Shown here: in pieces, positions 20,220 through 28,717 of the stretch
Position numbering within the stretch: the stretch's first letter is position 1
Layout of the letters: each line of letters begins with the position of its first letter
Assembly: GCA_026416515.1 (NCBI GenBank)
Contig: JAOAEZ010000002.1
Span: forward strand, 26,480-90,479
Origin: Hydrogenophilus sp.
Lineage (GTDB): Bacteria > Pseudomonadota > Gammaproteobacteria > Burkholderiales > Rhodocyclaceae
DNA: 64,000 nucleotides
Reading direction: 5' to 3'
Made by a program: the position numbers and the translations under genes
The notes under the pieces: model-generated
The model's input: the letters and a program-made list of their open reading frames with translations, nothing else
Told to the model about the DNA's origin: nothing
Databases searched by the model: none

Positions 20220-21976
20220 TTTTTCTTCTCCTCACTAACGCCGATCCACTCTTTAATGAGGTTGGCCATCAGCTTCGGATTAGATTGGGTAAGTTGCCGC
20301 AGAGTTGCGAGCTTTTCCTCAAAGGGGTCCGCCGGCGTGAGCGAGGTGAGGTGAAGCAGCGCGTCGGGGGACTCGCCGTGCGGGAGAACGCCTTCCGGGG
20401 ACGGCGAGGGCTCCTCTTCAACTCGTGGTTCGGTTGCCGCAGCTTCCTCTTTTTGCTCCGCGGCTGCTTTTTCTTTGGGGGGAAGGATTGCACGGATCAG
20501 CGGCCGTACTACCCCGAAGTAGATGATGGTTAGGGCGATAAGGATGAGGAGAAAGCGCAGCAGTTCGCGAATGATTTCAACCATTTCCGGGTCTTCGAGG
20601 AGTTTCCGCCACCACGTTGTCCCCGGTTCGTCGACGATGGTGGTAAAGAGGGCACCCGAGACGGTTATGGTATCACCACGAGCCGCATCGAATCCTACCG
20701 CGCTTTTAATTAACTGTTCGAGTTGTTGCAGTTCGCTTTCAGAGGGGATCACGACCTCCCCTTGGGGTGTCTGTTCCCGCCGCTGGTTGATGACCACCGC
20801 GACGGCGATTCGTTTGACCGCACCTTGAGCACGCTGCGTGTGCTCGATCGTGCGGTCGAGTTCGTAGTTGATGGTGGCAGAACGCTCCCGCCGCATCTGT
20901 TGCGCGGGGCCAAGACCAGAGACGTCAGGGTTGGTAATCGGGGCTGTGGCCGGAACGGGGGGTTGATTGGTCAGCGCTCCAGGAACCCCCTGCGGTAAGA
21001 GCTCGTTGCCGAAGGTTTCGTGAATCTGCTGACTGCGGATCGCTTGCTCCGGGGCGGGATTCGGACGGTAATATTCGGCAGTTCGTTCGATGCGGTCGAA
21101 ATCGAGTTCGAGCGAGACTTGGGCGCGAAAGTTGGGTTTACCGACGATCGGGATCAGCAACGCTTCGATCCGTTCGCGATAGCGGGTCTCAAGTTCTTCA
21201 CGGTAGGCGAGCTGCTTGGCGTTCAGGCCTTGAGTGTGGGGGTCGGGAGGAAGGGTAAGCAGCTTTCCATTTTGGTCGACAATCGAGACATCAGCGGGAT
21301 CCATGTTGGGAACGCTTTGGGCTACGAGGTGGCGGATGCCCGCGATTTGGACTTCGTCAAGGGTGCGCCCCGGTTTGAGATGAACGATCACCGAGGCGGT
21401 CGGCTTCTGTTTATCGCGGAGAAAGGAGGTGCGCTTGGGAATCGCGAGATGTACGCGCGCTTGCGCGACCGCGGAGAGCGCGGCAATCGAGCGGGCAAGC
21501 TCCCCTTCGAGCGAGCGCTGATAGTTGATCTGCTCGGCAAATTGGGTGATTCCGAGCCGCTGTTTGTCCATGAGTTCAAAACCGACGGTGCTCCCTTTAG
21601 GCAGACCTTGCGTGGCGAGCTGCAGTCGAAGTTCGTGCACCATCTGGGCAGGGACGAGAATGGTGGTGCCTCCGTCGGTCAGTTGGTATTTGACGTTTTT
21701 TTGCTGGAGGATTTGAACGATCGCGCCCCCGTCTTGGGGTTCAAGATTGGAAAAGAGGACGGCGTGCTCGACAGGACGACTCCAGAGCCAAACGCCTACA
21801 AGGAGGGCAACGGCTACAGCAAAGGCTGCCCCCGCGGCGATCTTTTGCTGCGGAGACCAGGCGCGAATGCGCTCAAGCGCTTGGCGCCAGGGGGGAAGTC
21901 CCTGAGGAACCGCCGAGTCAGGTGCAGCACCGTCGGCTTGAGGCGGAGCAGCAACCCCAGCAGTGGCATCAGCCAT
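20216..21976 (-). CDS. fliF: Flagellar MS-ring protein FliF
   Basis: 586 aa with transmembrane segments near residues 45-66 and 455-480. The YscJ/FliF domain follows the first helix (NLEPQDGGAIVQILQQKNVK and PKGSTVGFELMDKQRLGITQ), and VAIPKRTSFLRD-like residues appear in the ring-building motif (ARVHLAIPKRTSFL). The cytoplasmic C-terminus that contacts FliG is present. FliF forms the membrane base ring. It is the first gene of this operon and diverges from fleS. Confidence 0.96.
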   Translation of the reverse strand: MADATAGVAAPPQADGAAPDSAVPQGLPPWRQALERIRAWSPQQKIAAGAAFAVAVALLVGVWLWSRPVEHAVLFSNLEPQDGGAIVQILQQKNVKYQLTDGGTTILVPAQMVHELRLQLATQGLPKGSTVGFELMDKQRLGITQFAEQINYQRSLEGELARSIAALSAVAQARVHLAIPKRTSFLRDKQKPTASVIVHLKPGRTLDEVQIAGIRHLVAQSVPNMDPADVSIVDQNGKLLTLPPDPHTQGLNAKQLAYREELETRYRERIEALLIPIVGKPNFRAQVSLELDFDRIERTAEYYRPNPAPEQAIRSQQIHETFGNELLPQGVPGALTNQPPVPATAPITNPDVSGLGPAQQMRRERSATINYELDRTIEHTQRAQGAVKRIAVAVVINQRREQTPQGEVVIPSESELQQLEQLIKSAVGFDAARGDTITVSGALFTTIVDEPGTTWWRKLLEDPEMVEIIRELLRFLLILIALTIIYFGVVRPLIRAILPPKEKAAAEQKEEAAATEPRVEEEPSPSPEGVLPHGESPDALLHLTSLTPADPFEEKLATLRQLTQSNPKLMANLIKEWIGVSEEKKK

Positions 21977-22065
21977 CGCAAAGATCCTCTACAAGGAGTC
22001 CTTTGCCATTATCGACGCTGCTGGGAGAAAGGGAGGGAAAGAAAAAGAGCAAAAAAGGCCTCCAA

Positions 22066-22094
22066 TTGCCTCTACCGCTCCCCTGGGGTACAAT
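22066..22094 (+). promoter_or_regulatory. Candidate sigma70 promoter for fleS (possibly leaderless transcript)
   Basis: TTGCCT (22066-22071), 17-bp spacer, TACAAT (22089-22094). The expected start falls about seven bases later, at the fleS ATG (22101) itself. No ribosome-binding sequence precedes that ATG (GGTACAATGAGATC), which is consistent with a leaderless message but does not prove one. Confidence 0.4.
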
Positions 22095-22100
22095 GAGATC

Positions 22101-23279
22101 ATGAATAAAGAGATTTTCTTGCCGAGCGAGCGGATGACCCCTGAGGCATTGGCACAGGCGTTCGGTGAGTTTATGCGCGCTTCAGAAACGCTCACGGCGG
22201 CCTACCGCCAACTCGAGAGCCGCGTAGAGCGCTTAACGGAGCGATTGACCGTGCTGTTGCGCGCGTTGCCGGTGGGGGTAGTGGTCGTTGACCGCGAGGA
22301 GCATGTGGTTGAGATCAACGACACCGCGTTGACATGGTTCGGCGAGGTATTGGGAATCGGTGCCGATTGGCGCACATTTAGGGCGTCGTTGACCCCAACG
22401 GGTACCCCTAAGGAGTGGATTTGGCGAAGAGAAGAGGAAGAGCGGCGATTGCTGCTCTCTTCGGCGCTCCTCCCTGGCGAGGAGAGCCAGATCGTCGTGA
22501 TCCAGGAGGTGACCGAGACAGCTCGAATCCGCGAAACATTGGCCAGACAAGAGCGCTTGGCGGCGATGGGGGAGATGGTGGCAGGTTTAGCCCATCAGTT
22601 GCGAACCCCTTTGGCTTCGGCGCTGCTTTTTTTGGATCATGCGGCAATGGAGGGGGTCGATGAGAAGCGACGCCAGGAGTCGCTGGCACGCGTTAAATCG
22701 CGGTTAAAACGCATGGAACAGTTGATCGGCGATATGCTGATCTTCGCCCGGGGGGGAGCGACCAAGCGAGCGCCAGTGTCGCTACCAACGTTGTGGCATC
22801 AGTTGCGGGCAACTTACGAACCGATAGCAGCAGCTCAGGGAGCGACGTTGACTGTATTGAGAGAGCCACCCGAAGATGGGCCAGTGGTGATCGGAGAGGA
22901 ACGGGCTTTGTTAGGAGCGATCGGCAATTTGATCGATAACGCGTTGGCTGTCCAGCGCGAGAGAGAGAAGAGATGGGTGGGGATCGGTGCGACTGTGGAG
23001 GGTTCCGAGTGGGTGATCACAGTAGCCGACCGTGGACCAGGCTTCGATGAGACGGTAGCAAGCCGCCTCTTTTCGCCTTTCTTTACGACCCGCCCGGATG
23101 GGACAGGATTGGGATTGGCTATCGCTCATGAGGTGGTGCGCGCCCACGGGGGGTCGATTTCGGCAACAAGCGAAGCGGGAAAAGGAGCAACCTTCGTGGT
23201 GCGTTTGCCGGCGGTTGCTTTACCGCCAGCCGAGCAAGGAGAGTATTGCGGTGGAACCGTTGCCAGTGCTGGTGGTTGA
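22101..23279 (+). CDS. fleS: Sensor histidine kinase of the flagellar FleS/FlrB type
   Basis: 392 aa from ATG 22101; the open frame upstream runs into the fliF start and has no family match. Residues about 20-150 form a PAS-like sensor region without membrane helices. The phosphorylation box is GEMVAGLAHQLRTPLASALL, followed by a GHKL ATPase domain (NLIDNALAVQ, VADRGPGFDE, GTGLGLAIAHEV). It is a cytoplasmic kinase expected to phosphorylate the FleR-like regulator encoded next, controlling class III basal-body and hook genes in related systems. The genes overlap by 29 bp. Confidence 0.85.
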   Translation: MNKEIFLPSERMTPEALAQAFGEFMRASETLTAAYRQLESRVERLTERLTVLLRALPVGVVVVDREEHVVEINDTALTWFGEVLGIGADWRTFRASLTPTGTPKEWIWRREEEERRLLLSSALLPGEESQIVVIQEVTETARIRETLARQERLAAMGEMVAGLAHQLRTPLASALLFLDHAAMEGVDEKRRQESLARVKSRLKRMEQLIGDMLIFARGGATKRAPVSLPTLWHQLRATYEPIAAAQGATLTVLREPPEDGPVVIGEERALLGAIGNLIDNALAVQREREKRWVGIGATVEGSEWVITVADRGPGFDETVASRLFSPFFTTRPDGTGLGLAIAHEVVRAHGGSISATSEAGKGATFVVRLPAVALPPAEQGEYCGGTVASAGG

Positions 23280-24714
23280 GGATGATGCCGATCTGCGCGA
23301 GGCGTTGGAGGTGACGTTGACCGCCCACGGCGTCGAGGTGGTGACGGCTGCTTCCGGCCCAGAGGCGTTGGCCTTGTTGGAACACCAGCCGGTGGCGATG
23401 GTGGTGAGCGATCTAAAGATGAGCCCGATGGATGGGTTATCGCTCCTTGCCGCTATTCGGCAAAAATTGCCGCATTTGCCGGTGGCGATTATGACCGCCT
23501 TCGGGGATGTGCCGACAGCGGTCGCCGCGATGCGGGGGGGAGCCTGTGAGTTTTTGATAAAACCTTTTGAAAGTAGCCAACTTTTGGCGTTGATCCGCCG
23601 CTACGGGCAGCCGGGACTGGTCCAGGGGGGAATGGTGGCAGAGGATCCCGCTACACGACAGGTTGTGGCGTTGGCGGAACGGGTAGCTGCTACCGACGCG
23701 ACGGTGTTGCTGCAGGGGGAGTCAGGGGTCGGGAAAGAGGTTTTTGCCCGTTTTATCCATGAGGCTTCGGGACGCGCTCAGGGACCCTTCGTGGCAATGA
23801 ATTGTGCCGCAATTCCCGAGTCGCTGCTGGAGGCGACGCTGTTTGGCTATGAGCGAGGAGCTTTCACAGGAGCAACTGCTCCCCAGCCCGGTAAGTTCGA
23901 GCAGGCAAACGGGGGAACTATTCTTCTGGACGAGATTTCGGAGATGCCCTTGTCGCTGCAGGCAAAGTTGCTGCGGGTGCTGCAGGAGCGTGAGGTGGAG
24001 CGGTTGGGGGGAAAACGTCCGATTGCGGTCGATGCACGCGTGGTGGCGACGACCAACCGCGATTTGGCGCGAGAGGTGCAGGAGGGACGCTTCCGCGCCG
24101 ACCTCTTCTATCGATTGAATGTATTTCCGCTGACGATCCCACCCCTGCGGGCACGGCGCGGCGACATCATTCCGTTAGCTCGCCATTTTCTGGGGCTCTA
24201 CGCCCGAGAGTGGGGACGTGCTGGGGCAACACTGACCGCCGAGGCGGAGACGCTTCTGATGCGCTATGGGTGGCCGGGAAATGTGCGTGAGTTGAGCAAT
24301 GTGGTGCAGCGAGCGCTGATTTTGTCGCCAGGGCCAGTGGTGACGGCGGAGACAGTAAGGTCTTGCCTGCCGGCGGTGATGGTGGGGGAGGGGGAACCGC
24401 CAAAAGAGCGTCCCGCGGAGCGACAGACGATTGCTCCTACGCTGGAGGGGGAGGCAAAGGGTTCGCTGGAGGGGAGAGATCCTCTCGAGAGGGAGGGAGC
24501 GAAGGGTGGGGAGCAGAAGGGACGTTGGGAAAAGGGAGCGGGCAGTTCGTGGCGAGATCGTGAGCGGGAACGAATTTTGCGGGTTTTGGCAGAGGAGAGA
24601 GGATCCCGAAAACGGACCGCTCAGCGCTTGGGATTGCCCGAGCGGACGTTGCGTTACCGATTGCAAAAGTACCGCGAGGCTGGTTTTGCGATTCCAGGAG
24701 ATGAGGAGTCATAG
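23251..24714 (+). CDS. fleR: Sigma-54-dependent response regulator of the FleR/FlrC type
   Basis: 487 aa from GTG 23251 (AAGGAG upstream), inside the end of fleS. The receiver domain has VVEDDADLREAL, the Asp in VVSDLKMSPMDG and KPFE. The AAA+ domain has Walker A GESGVGKEVFARFIH, the sigma-54 contact loop GAFTGA and LLDEISEMPLSLQAKLLRVL. A Fis-type helix-turn-helix ends the protein (RKRTAQRLGLPERTLRYRLQ). A Gly/Glu/Lys-rich linker precedes the DNA-binding domain. It likely activates sigma-54 flagellar promoters; fliE follows after 2 bp. Confidence 0.9.
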   Translation: MEPLPVLVVEDDADLREALEVTLTAHGVEVVTAASGPEALALLEHQPVAMVVSDLKMSPMDGLSLLAAIRQKLPHLPVAIMTAFGDVPTAVAAMRGGACEFLIKPFESSQLLALIRRYGQPGLVQGGMVAEDPATRQVVALAERVAATDATVLLQGESGVGKEVFARFIHEASGRAQGPFVAMNCAAIPESLLEATLFGYERGAFTGATAPQPGKFEQANGGTILLDEISEMPLSLQAKLLRVLQEREVERLGGKRPIAVDARVVATTNRDLAREVQEGRFRADLFYRLNVFPLTIPPLRARRGDIIPLARHFLGLYAREWGRAGATLTAEAETLLMRYGWPGNVRELSNVVQRALILSPGPVVTAETVRSCLPAVMVGEGEPPKERPAERQTIAPTLEGEAKGSLEGRDPLEREGAKGGEQKGRWEKGAGSSWRDRERERILRVLAEERGSRKRTAQRLGLPERTLRYRLQKYREAGFAIPGDEES

Positions 24715-24716
24715 CG

Positions 24717-25037
24717 ATGGATGCCAATGGGATCAATCAACTGCTGCGCGAGATGCAACAAGCGCAAGCGCTGGCGAAAGGGGGGTCAGCGCCGGCAAAC
24801 CCTGCCGGGGGGACTACCGACTTCGCAGCGGTACTGGATCAGGCACTGCGCGAGGTGAGCGCGAAGTCATCCGCTGCCCGCGAGCAGGCAGAACGGTTTG
24901 TCTCGGGGGATCAAAACGTCAATTTGGCCGATGTGATGATCGATCTGGAAAAGGCATCGCTCGCGTTTAACCAAATGGTGCAGGTGCGCAACCGATTGGT
25001 GAGCGCCTATCAGGAGATCATGAACATGCAGGTGTGA
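24717..25037 (+). CDS. fliE: Flagellar hook-basal body protein FliE
   Basis: 106 aa. The C-terminal helix LADVMIDLEKASLAFNQMVQ followed by VRNRLVSAYQEIMNMQV is the FliE signature. FliE connects the MS-ring to the rod and is an early export substrate. It is placed directly after fleR rather than ahead of fliF, so it is transcribed in the opposite direction to its usual partner gene. Confidence 0.94.
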   Translation: MDANGINQLLREMQQAQALAKGGSAPANPAGGTTDFAAVLDQALREVSAKSSAAREQAERFVSGDQNVNLADVMIDLEKASLAFNQMVQVRNRLVSAYQEIMNMQV

Positions 25038-25067
25038 GGGACGAAGCAGCGGGGAGAGAGGAGGAAT

Positions 25068-25838
25068 CTAGGAGCGGTTATCGGCAGCGCGCTGAACTTC
25101 CCTCTGGGTATTAAGAATGTAGCGCTGGAGAATTTTCTGGGCGGCGAGAGGGAGGTCGACAAAGCAGCAGCCGGCGCGCTCTACATAGTGGCCGGTGCGG
25201 TTGAGGATGTGAAAGAGGTTGCGCACTTCGAGGGTTACTTTGATCGGCTCGTGGTGCGGGAGGTAAAGGAAGCAGTCAGAGTATCGCTGTCCTTCGGTTA
25301 GGCGCACGGAGGAAGGGGGAGCGAGGAGGGCGATCCCGCCAGCGCTGAGGTCGAGGACGCGCAGCGGAATATAGACCGGGGGAGTTCCGGGGGGGGAGAT
25401 GTTGATGCGGCAAACTACATTGTGAGAGAGGGGAACTTTGAGGCGGTAATATTCGCGCCGCTGCAGTCGAAGAATGGCGGTAGGCCGTTCGCTGCGAAAG
25501 GCCTCCCCTCCGGCACGAGGGTCGAGCGTCAGCGTTTTGAGGGCGAATTGGGTGTGGACTCCATCCAGTCGCCCCAGACAGATCGCTGGTTGGCCAAGCG
25601 CACGTTGATTGAGTGCAGGGTTGCGGCTGATGTCGAGCCATAGGAAGTGAGGATCCAACTCGATGAGTTGGGTGGTAAAGAGGTGCTGCCCCCCGACGAA
25701 GAGACCGAGTTGCGTGCGTTGGGCGATCAACGCTTTGAGAAGCGTCTCGATCTCGCGCGGATGCGCGATGATGTGGTCGGGGTAGCGGTCAAATTCAAGG
25801 ATCCGAAGGGTTTGAGGTACCGGCCGATTAGGTTGCAT
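25068..25838 (-). CDS. ycgR: YcgR-like PilZ-domain flagellar brake protein
   Basis: 256 aa. An N-terminal YcgR domain (residues about 15-120, IETLLKALIAQRTQLGLFVG) precedes a PilZ domain with the c-di-GMP motif RxxxR at R128-R132 (QRREYYR) and the second motif LDLSAGGIAL. YcgR proteins bind c-di-GMP and slow the motor at the C-ring. The HD-GYP protein at the window start could act on the same messenger, though the two loci are 25 kb apart. Confidence 0.85.
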   Translation of the reverse strand: MQPNRPVPQTLRILEFDRYPDHIIAHPREIETLLKALIAQRTQLGLFVGGQHLFTTQLIELDPHFLWLDISRNPALNQRALGQPAICLGRLDGVHTQFALKTLTLDPRAGGEAFRSERPTAILRLQRREYYRLKVPLSHNVVCRINISPPGTPPVYIPLRVLDLSAGGIALLAPPSSVRLTEGQRYSDCFLYLPHHEPIKVTLEVRNLFHILNRTGHYVERAGCCFVDLPLAAQKILQRYILNTQREVQRAADNRS

Positions 25839-25879
25839 CGGTAAACGGATGGGAGATTATTTCGAGGGTAACATTTATA

Positions 25880-26167
25880 TCATAGTCGAGGGCGAGCGGT
25901 CTGTTTCTCTTGCTCTAACCGATAGACCCAAGCAAGAAGCTCCGCCACAGCGACGTAGAGCTCGGGGGGAATCCGTTCGTCGAGGTCAAGACCGATGAGG
26001 AGCTTGAGAAGTTCCGGTGATTGGTGAACATAGACACCTGCCTCGCGGGCCTTCGCGATAATGGCTTCCGCAAGACGCCCTCGCCCTTTTGCAACCACTT
26101 TAGGGGCCGGATCCCCCGCTTCATATTTGAGGGCGACTGCCGCAGGGGGAGGAGTATGAGCGCTCAT
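25880..26167 (-). CDS. FlhB-like C-terminal domain protein (FlhX type)
   Basis: 95 aa. It matches the cytoplasmic C-terminal part of FlhB after the autocleavage site: AVALKYEAGDPAPKVVAKGR, then IIAKAREAGVYVHQSPELLK. The NPTH cleavage motif and the membrane domain are absent. Free-standing proteins like this (FlhX, YlqH) occur in several flagellated bacteria and may assist export-specificity switching. It overlaps the FliK-like gene by 4 bp, which fits that role. Confidence 0.8.
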   Translation of the reverse strand: MSAHTPPPAAVALKYEAGDPAPKVVAKGRGRLAEAIIAKAREAGVYVHQSPELLKLLIGLDLDERIPPELYVAVAELLAWVYRLEQEKQTARPRL

Positions 26168-27822
26168 GAGGAGGCTTCAGAGGTGGGGAGTGAGGGAGCG
26201 GGGGAGAAGTCGCGCCAAGTAAACGCAAGAAGGGGAATGGCGTCGGCGGCAAGGGCGTCGATGAGCTGCTGCATGTGAGATTTAAGAAGCGATTGGGTTT
26301 CAGGGCGCTCTGCGGTCGCAGCGAGGGCAAGACCTGCAGGGCTGTAGTCGAGGGCAAAGGTGATGCGCCCCAACGCCTCGCTTTCAATGGTAAGCGACGA
26401 TCGCCAGCGAGGGGCCTCTTCTTGGGACGAAGCAGTGTGGGCGGTCCCTTCGTCGATGGTGTCGGTTTCTAGTTGCCAACGAACATTGGCTCCTGCCCAT
26501 GGAAAAAATTGGAAGTCGAGGCGCTGGTGGGCTAGAGCGTCGAGCTGACGTTGAACAGTGGGTAAGAGGGTTTCGGGAATAGGTAAGGAGGGTGACTCTG
26601 CTGAGCTGGTTGCCAGCGAAGCCATTCCTTTTTCGTCAGAGGAGGGTAGCGCAGTCGAGGCATTGCCTCGGCTGAGGGTGGGCTCGGGGGGGGATGAAAG
26701 GGGAGGGGAGGAGGGAAGAGAGGAAGAGTGTTCTGAAGTTTCTGCGAGGGAAAGGCCGAGAAGTTGTTGAACTAAGGTGATGAGACGATCCAAGCCGCTT
26801 TGAGAGGAGGTAAGGGAAGCGGTGGAGGATGGGGGAGAAAACGGTGATGGTACGAAGCTGGCTTGCGGCTCCCGTCGGAGCTCAGTGAGAGGGTGGCGGC
26901 CTTCTACCCAGCGTGCGAGATGCGACTCATAGAAGAGCCCGGAGGTCGTGACGCTGTCAGCCAGTTGGCTGGGAGTAAGGGGAGCGCCTGTTGTGGCGAG
27001 GCGCTCGTTGATCGCCACCCATAGAGCAGGGGTAATAAAGCGCGGAGAAGGTGCTGAGAGGGGTGAGGGGTTAGGGAGGAGTGAGGATTTTTGAGGCTCT
27101 GCCGCCGCTTTTTGAGGCTCTGCCGCCCCGGAGAAAGGGGGGAGAGAAGGGGAGAGGAAGGTCGTCGGTGAGGGCGAACGGAGCAAAGGGGAAGGGATGA
27201 GCGGGGCGGAGGAGGTCGGAGAGGAGGAGGAAGAGGTCGATGGGGGTGGCACCGGGGCAGCGGAGGGAGACGCTGAAGAGGGGAGAGCTGTCGAGGAGAG
27301 AGAGGGAGGCGGAGAAGGGGAAAAAGAAGGGGTTGCAGGAGGAGAAGGAAAAAGAAGGGGTTGGGGCGCTGGAGGTGGAGCAGCGGTGAGCAACCTCCGG
27401 AGGAGGTCGCCGAGGGGAGAGAAATTGGTTTGGGAGGAGGTCGGGAGGAAGGGGGGAAGGGAGAGAGTGGCTCTGGCCGAGGAGCTGCTAAAGCTGCTTC
27501 CCGCCTCTCGCGCGCGTACGTGGTGGGTGGCTCGCTCCGTGACGATGAGCTCAAGGGTGTCGCCGCTTTTGAGTGGCCGATCGATCGCCAGCGTCATCTC
27601 TCGCCCTGCTACCAGGGCAAGGTAGGTACCGTTGGGGAGGGGACGTTGGATGGTGGCGCGAAAAAGCTGCCCTTCGCGGAGCTCGCTGGGGAGTTGGTCT
27701 GGAACGGCATCGGCAGGAGCAACCCGATGGACGGCTTCTACTTGAGTTGTGCCCGGTTGGTCGCGAAGAAACTCTTGGAGCAGAAGATGCCGCAGCCGCG
27801 CGGCGATGTCAGGGGGAATCAT
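26164..27822 (-). CDS. Second FliK-like flagellar hook-length control family protein
   Basis: 552 aa. The N-terminal 90 residues form a beta-rich region (LREGQLFRATIQRPLPNGTY). About 250 residues of Ser/Pro/Thr low complexity follow, including a short internal repeat (AAEPQK twice). The C-terminal 130 residues (HQRLDFQFFPWAGANVRWQL, GRITFALDYSPAGLALAATA) have the FliK Flg_hook character. It sits next to the FlhX gene. A separate fliK lies in the fliF operon, so this one may act on another export step or be a divergent paralogue. Confidence 0.65.
   Translation of the reverse strand: MIPPDIAARLRHLLLQEFLRDQPGTTQVEAVHRVAPADAVPDQLPSELREGQLFRATIQRPLPNGTYLALVAGREMTLAIDRPLKSGDTLELIVTERATHHVRAREAGSSFSSSSARATLSLPPFLPTSSQTNFSPLGDLLRRLLTAAPPPAPQPLLFPSPPATPSFSPSPPPSLSSTALPSSASPSAAPVPPPSTSSSSSPTSSAPLIPSPLLRSPSPTTFLSPSLPPFSGAAEPQKAAAEPQKSSLLPNPSPLSAPSPRFITPALWVAINERLATTGAPLTPSQLADSVTTSGLFYESHLARWVEGRHPLTELRREPQASFVPSPFSPPSSTASLTSSQSGLDRLITLVQQLLGLSLAETSEHSSSLPSSPPLSSPPEPTLSRGNASTALPSSDEKGMASLATSSAESPSLPIPETLLPTVQRQLDALAHQRLDFQFFPWAGANVRWQLETDTIDEGTAHTASSQEEAPRWRSSLTIESEALGRITFALDYSPAGLALAATAERPETQSLLKSHMQQLIDALAADAIPLLAFTWRDFSPAPSLPTSEASS
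27088..27127 (-). repeat. Short direct repeat in the second fliK-like gene
   Basis: A 19-bp sequence (27088-27106) is repeated after 2 bp (27109-27127). It encodes the tandem AAEPQK pair in the low-complexity linker of the protein. Confidence 0.75.
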
Positions 27823-28097
27823 CAGCCTCGGGGCTTAGAGTGTTGCCAGGCAGAGAGCAGTTTGGCCAGGCTGGCGTGGGCGGGGGAGAGGTGGGCGCGC
27901 GCTTCCTCAAGCAGTTCGAGCGCTTGCCGCATAAACGCTCGCCGCGATGCCTCGTCGCTGACATTTTGCTGTTGCTCGATTTCGATGAGCGCGGTCAGCG
28001 CCTTGGCGATGGCATCCGCTTCTTCCCACGCCCCGCGGACCACGGCATCCCGCAGCGCAGTGCATTGAGAGAGAAACTGATGGTGGAGGGTGCTCAT
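27822..28097 (-). CDS. Small helical protein, probable FliT-like flagellar chaperone
   Basis: 91 aa, all-helical by composition (FLSQCTALRDAVVRGAWEEA, ALELLEEARAHLSPAHASLA). It directly follows fliS with a 4-bp ATGA overlap, the position of fliT in fliD-S-T operons, and has the usual FliT size. FliT is a chaperone for the filament cap FliD and regulates FlhDC in enterics. Sequence similarity in this family is weak, so the name rests mainly on context. Confidence 0.6.
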   Translation of the reverse strand: MSTLHHQFLSQCTALRDAVVRGAWEEADAIAKALTALIEIEQQQNVSDEASRRAFMRQALELLEEARAHLSPAHASLAKLLSAWQHSKPRG

Positions 28098-28516
28098 GAC
28101 TCTCGACGCACGTACGCTTTTTGACGCGCCTCTTCGGGCATCTCAGCCCACGCATCGCGGATGATGCGCAGTAACCCCATCGCTTCTAGAAGCGGTGCAG
28201 AAATATTGAGGGCATTTGCGTGTAGGAGGCGTTCGGCGATGTAGTCGTAGAGGGCTGACAGACGGTCGGCAAGCTCTCCGCCCGCCTCCATGTCCAGAGA
28301 GGCCTTGAGTCCTTCGATGATGATGGCAACCGCTTTATTGATCGCCGCGGCGCGCTGCGGGATATTGCGCTGTTCGATGGCGAGCTCTGCTTGAGCCATC
28401 GCCATGAGGGCCCCGTCAAAGAGCATGAGGATAAGCCGGTGAGGATCGGCTGTTTGAACGGCCGTTTCGAGGTCGATTTGCTGATAGGCGCTGACGCCAG
28501 TTCCGCGGTTGAGCAT
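28094..28516 (-). CDS. fliS: Flagellar export chaperone FliS
   Basis: 140 aa from ATG 28516; the frame continues upstream without support. The N-terminus YQQIDLETAVQTADPHRLIL and MLFDGALMAMAQAE are the FliS signature, with AVAIIIEGLKASLDMEAGGE further on. FliS binds flagellin and prevents premature polymerisation. fliC and fliD are not next to it; the gene starts a minus-strand unit that continues into the FliT-like, FliK-like and FlhX genes. Confidence 0.93.
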   Translation of the reverse strand: MLNRGTGVSAYQQIDLETAVQTADPHRLILMLFDGALMAMAQAELAIEQRNIPQRAAAINKAVAIIIEGLKASLDMEAGGELADRLSALYDYIAERLLHANALNISAPLLEAMGLLRIIRDAWAEMPEEARQKAYVRRES

Positions 28517-28575
28517 GAGGCCTCCTCGATCGATAGCGCGGAGGGAAGCTGCGGCAGATTTCCCCACACGCATTT

Positions 28576-28607
28576 ACTATCTTCCAACACTTTCTTCAGT
28601 TTGTCAA
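28576..28607 (-). promoter_or_regulatory. Weak promoter candidate upstream of fliS
   Basis: A consensus TTGACA (28607-28602 on the minus strand) lies 86-91 bp upstream of the fliS ATG. The nearest -10-like element is GATAGT (28581-28576) with an unfavourable 20-bp spacer. I could not identify a convincing sigma-28 or sigma-54 site in the 200 bp between fliS and comEC. Confidence 0.3.
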
Positions 28608-28717
28608 GGTTTAAAGGGGTAGCTTTTTTCAGCTCGTGAAGGGGCTTCCTAAAGGATTCTTTTTCTTTCTTGCTCTTGATCATCGACTTTCGGATAGAAG
28701 AGTGCGGCACCGCGCCG

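Noticed and set aside
21977..22100. A sigma-54 promoter for fliF (TGGCAAAGGACTCCTTGT on the minus strand)
   Set aside because: The -24 GG is present but the -12 GC is not at the required spacing.
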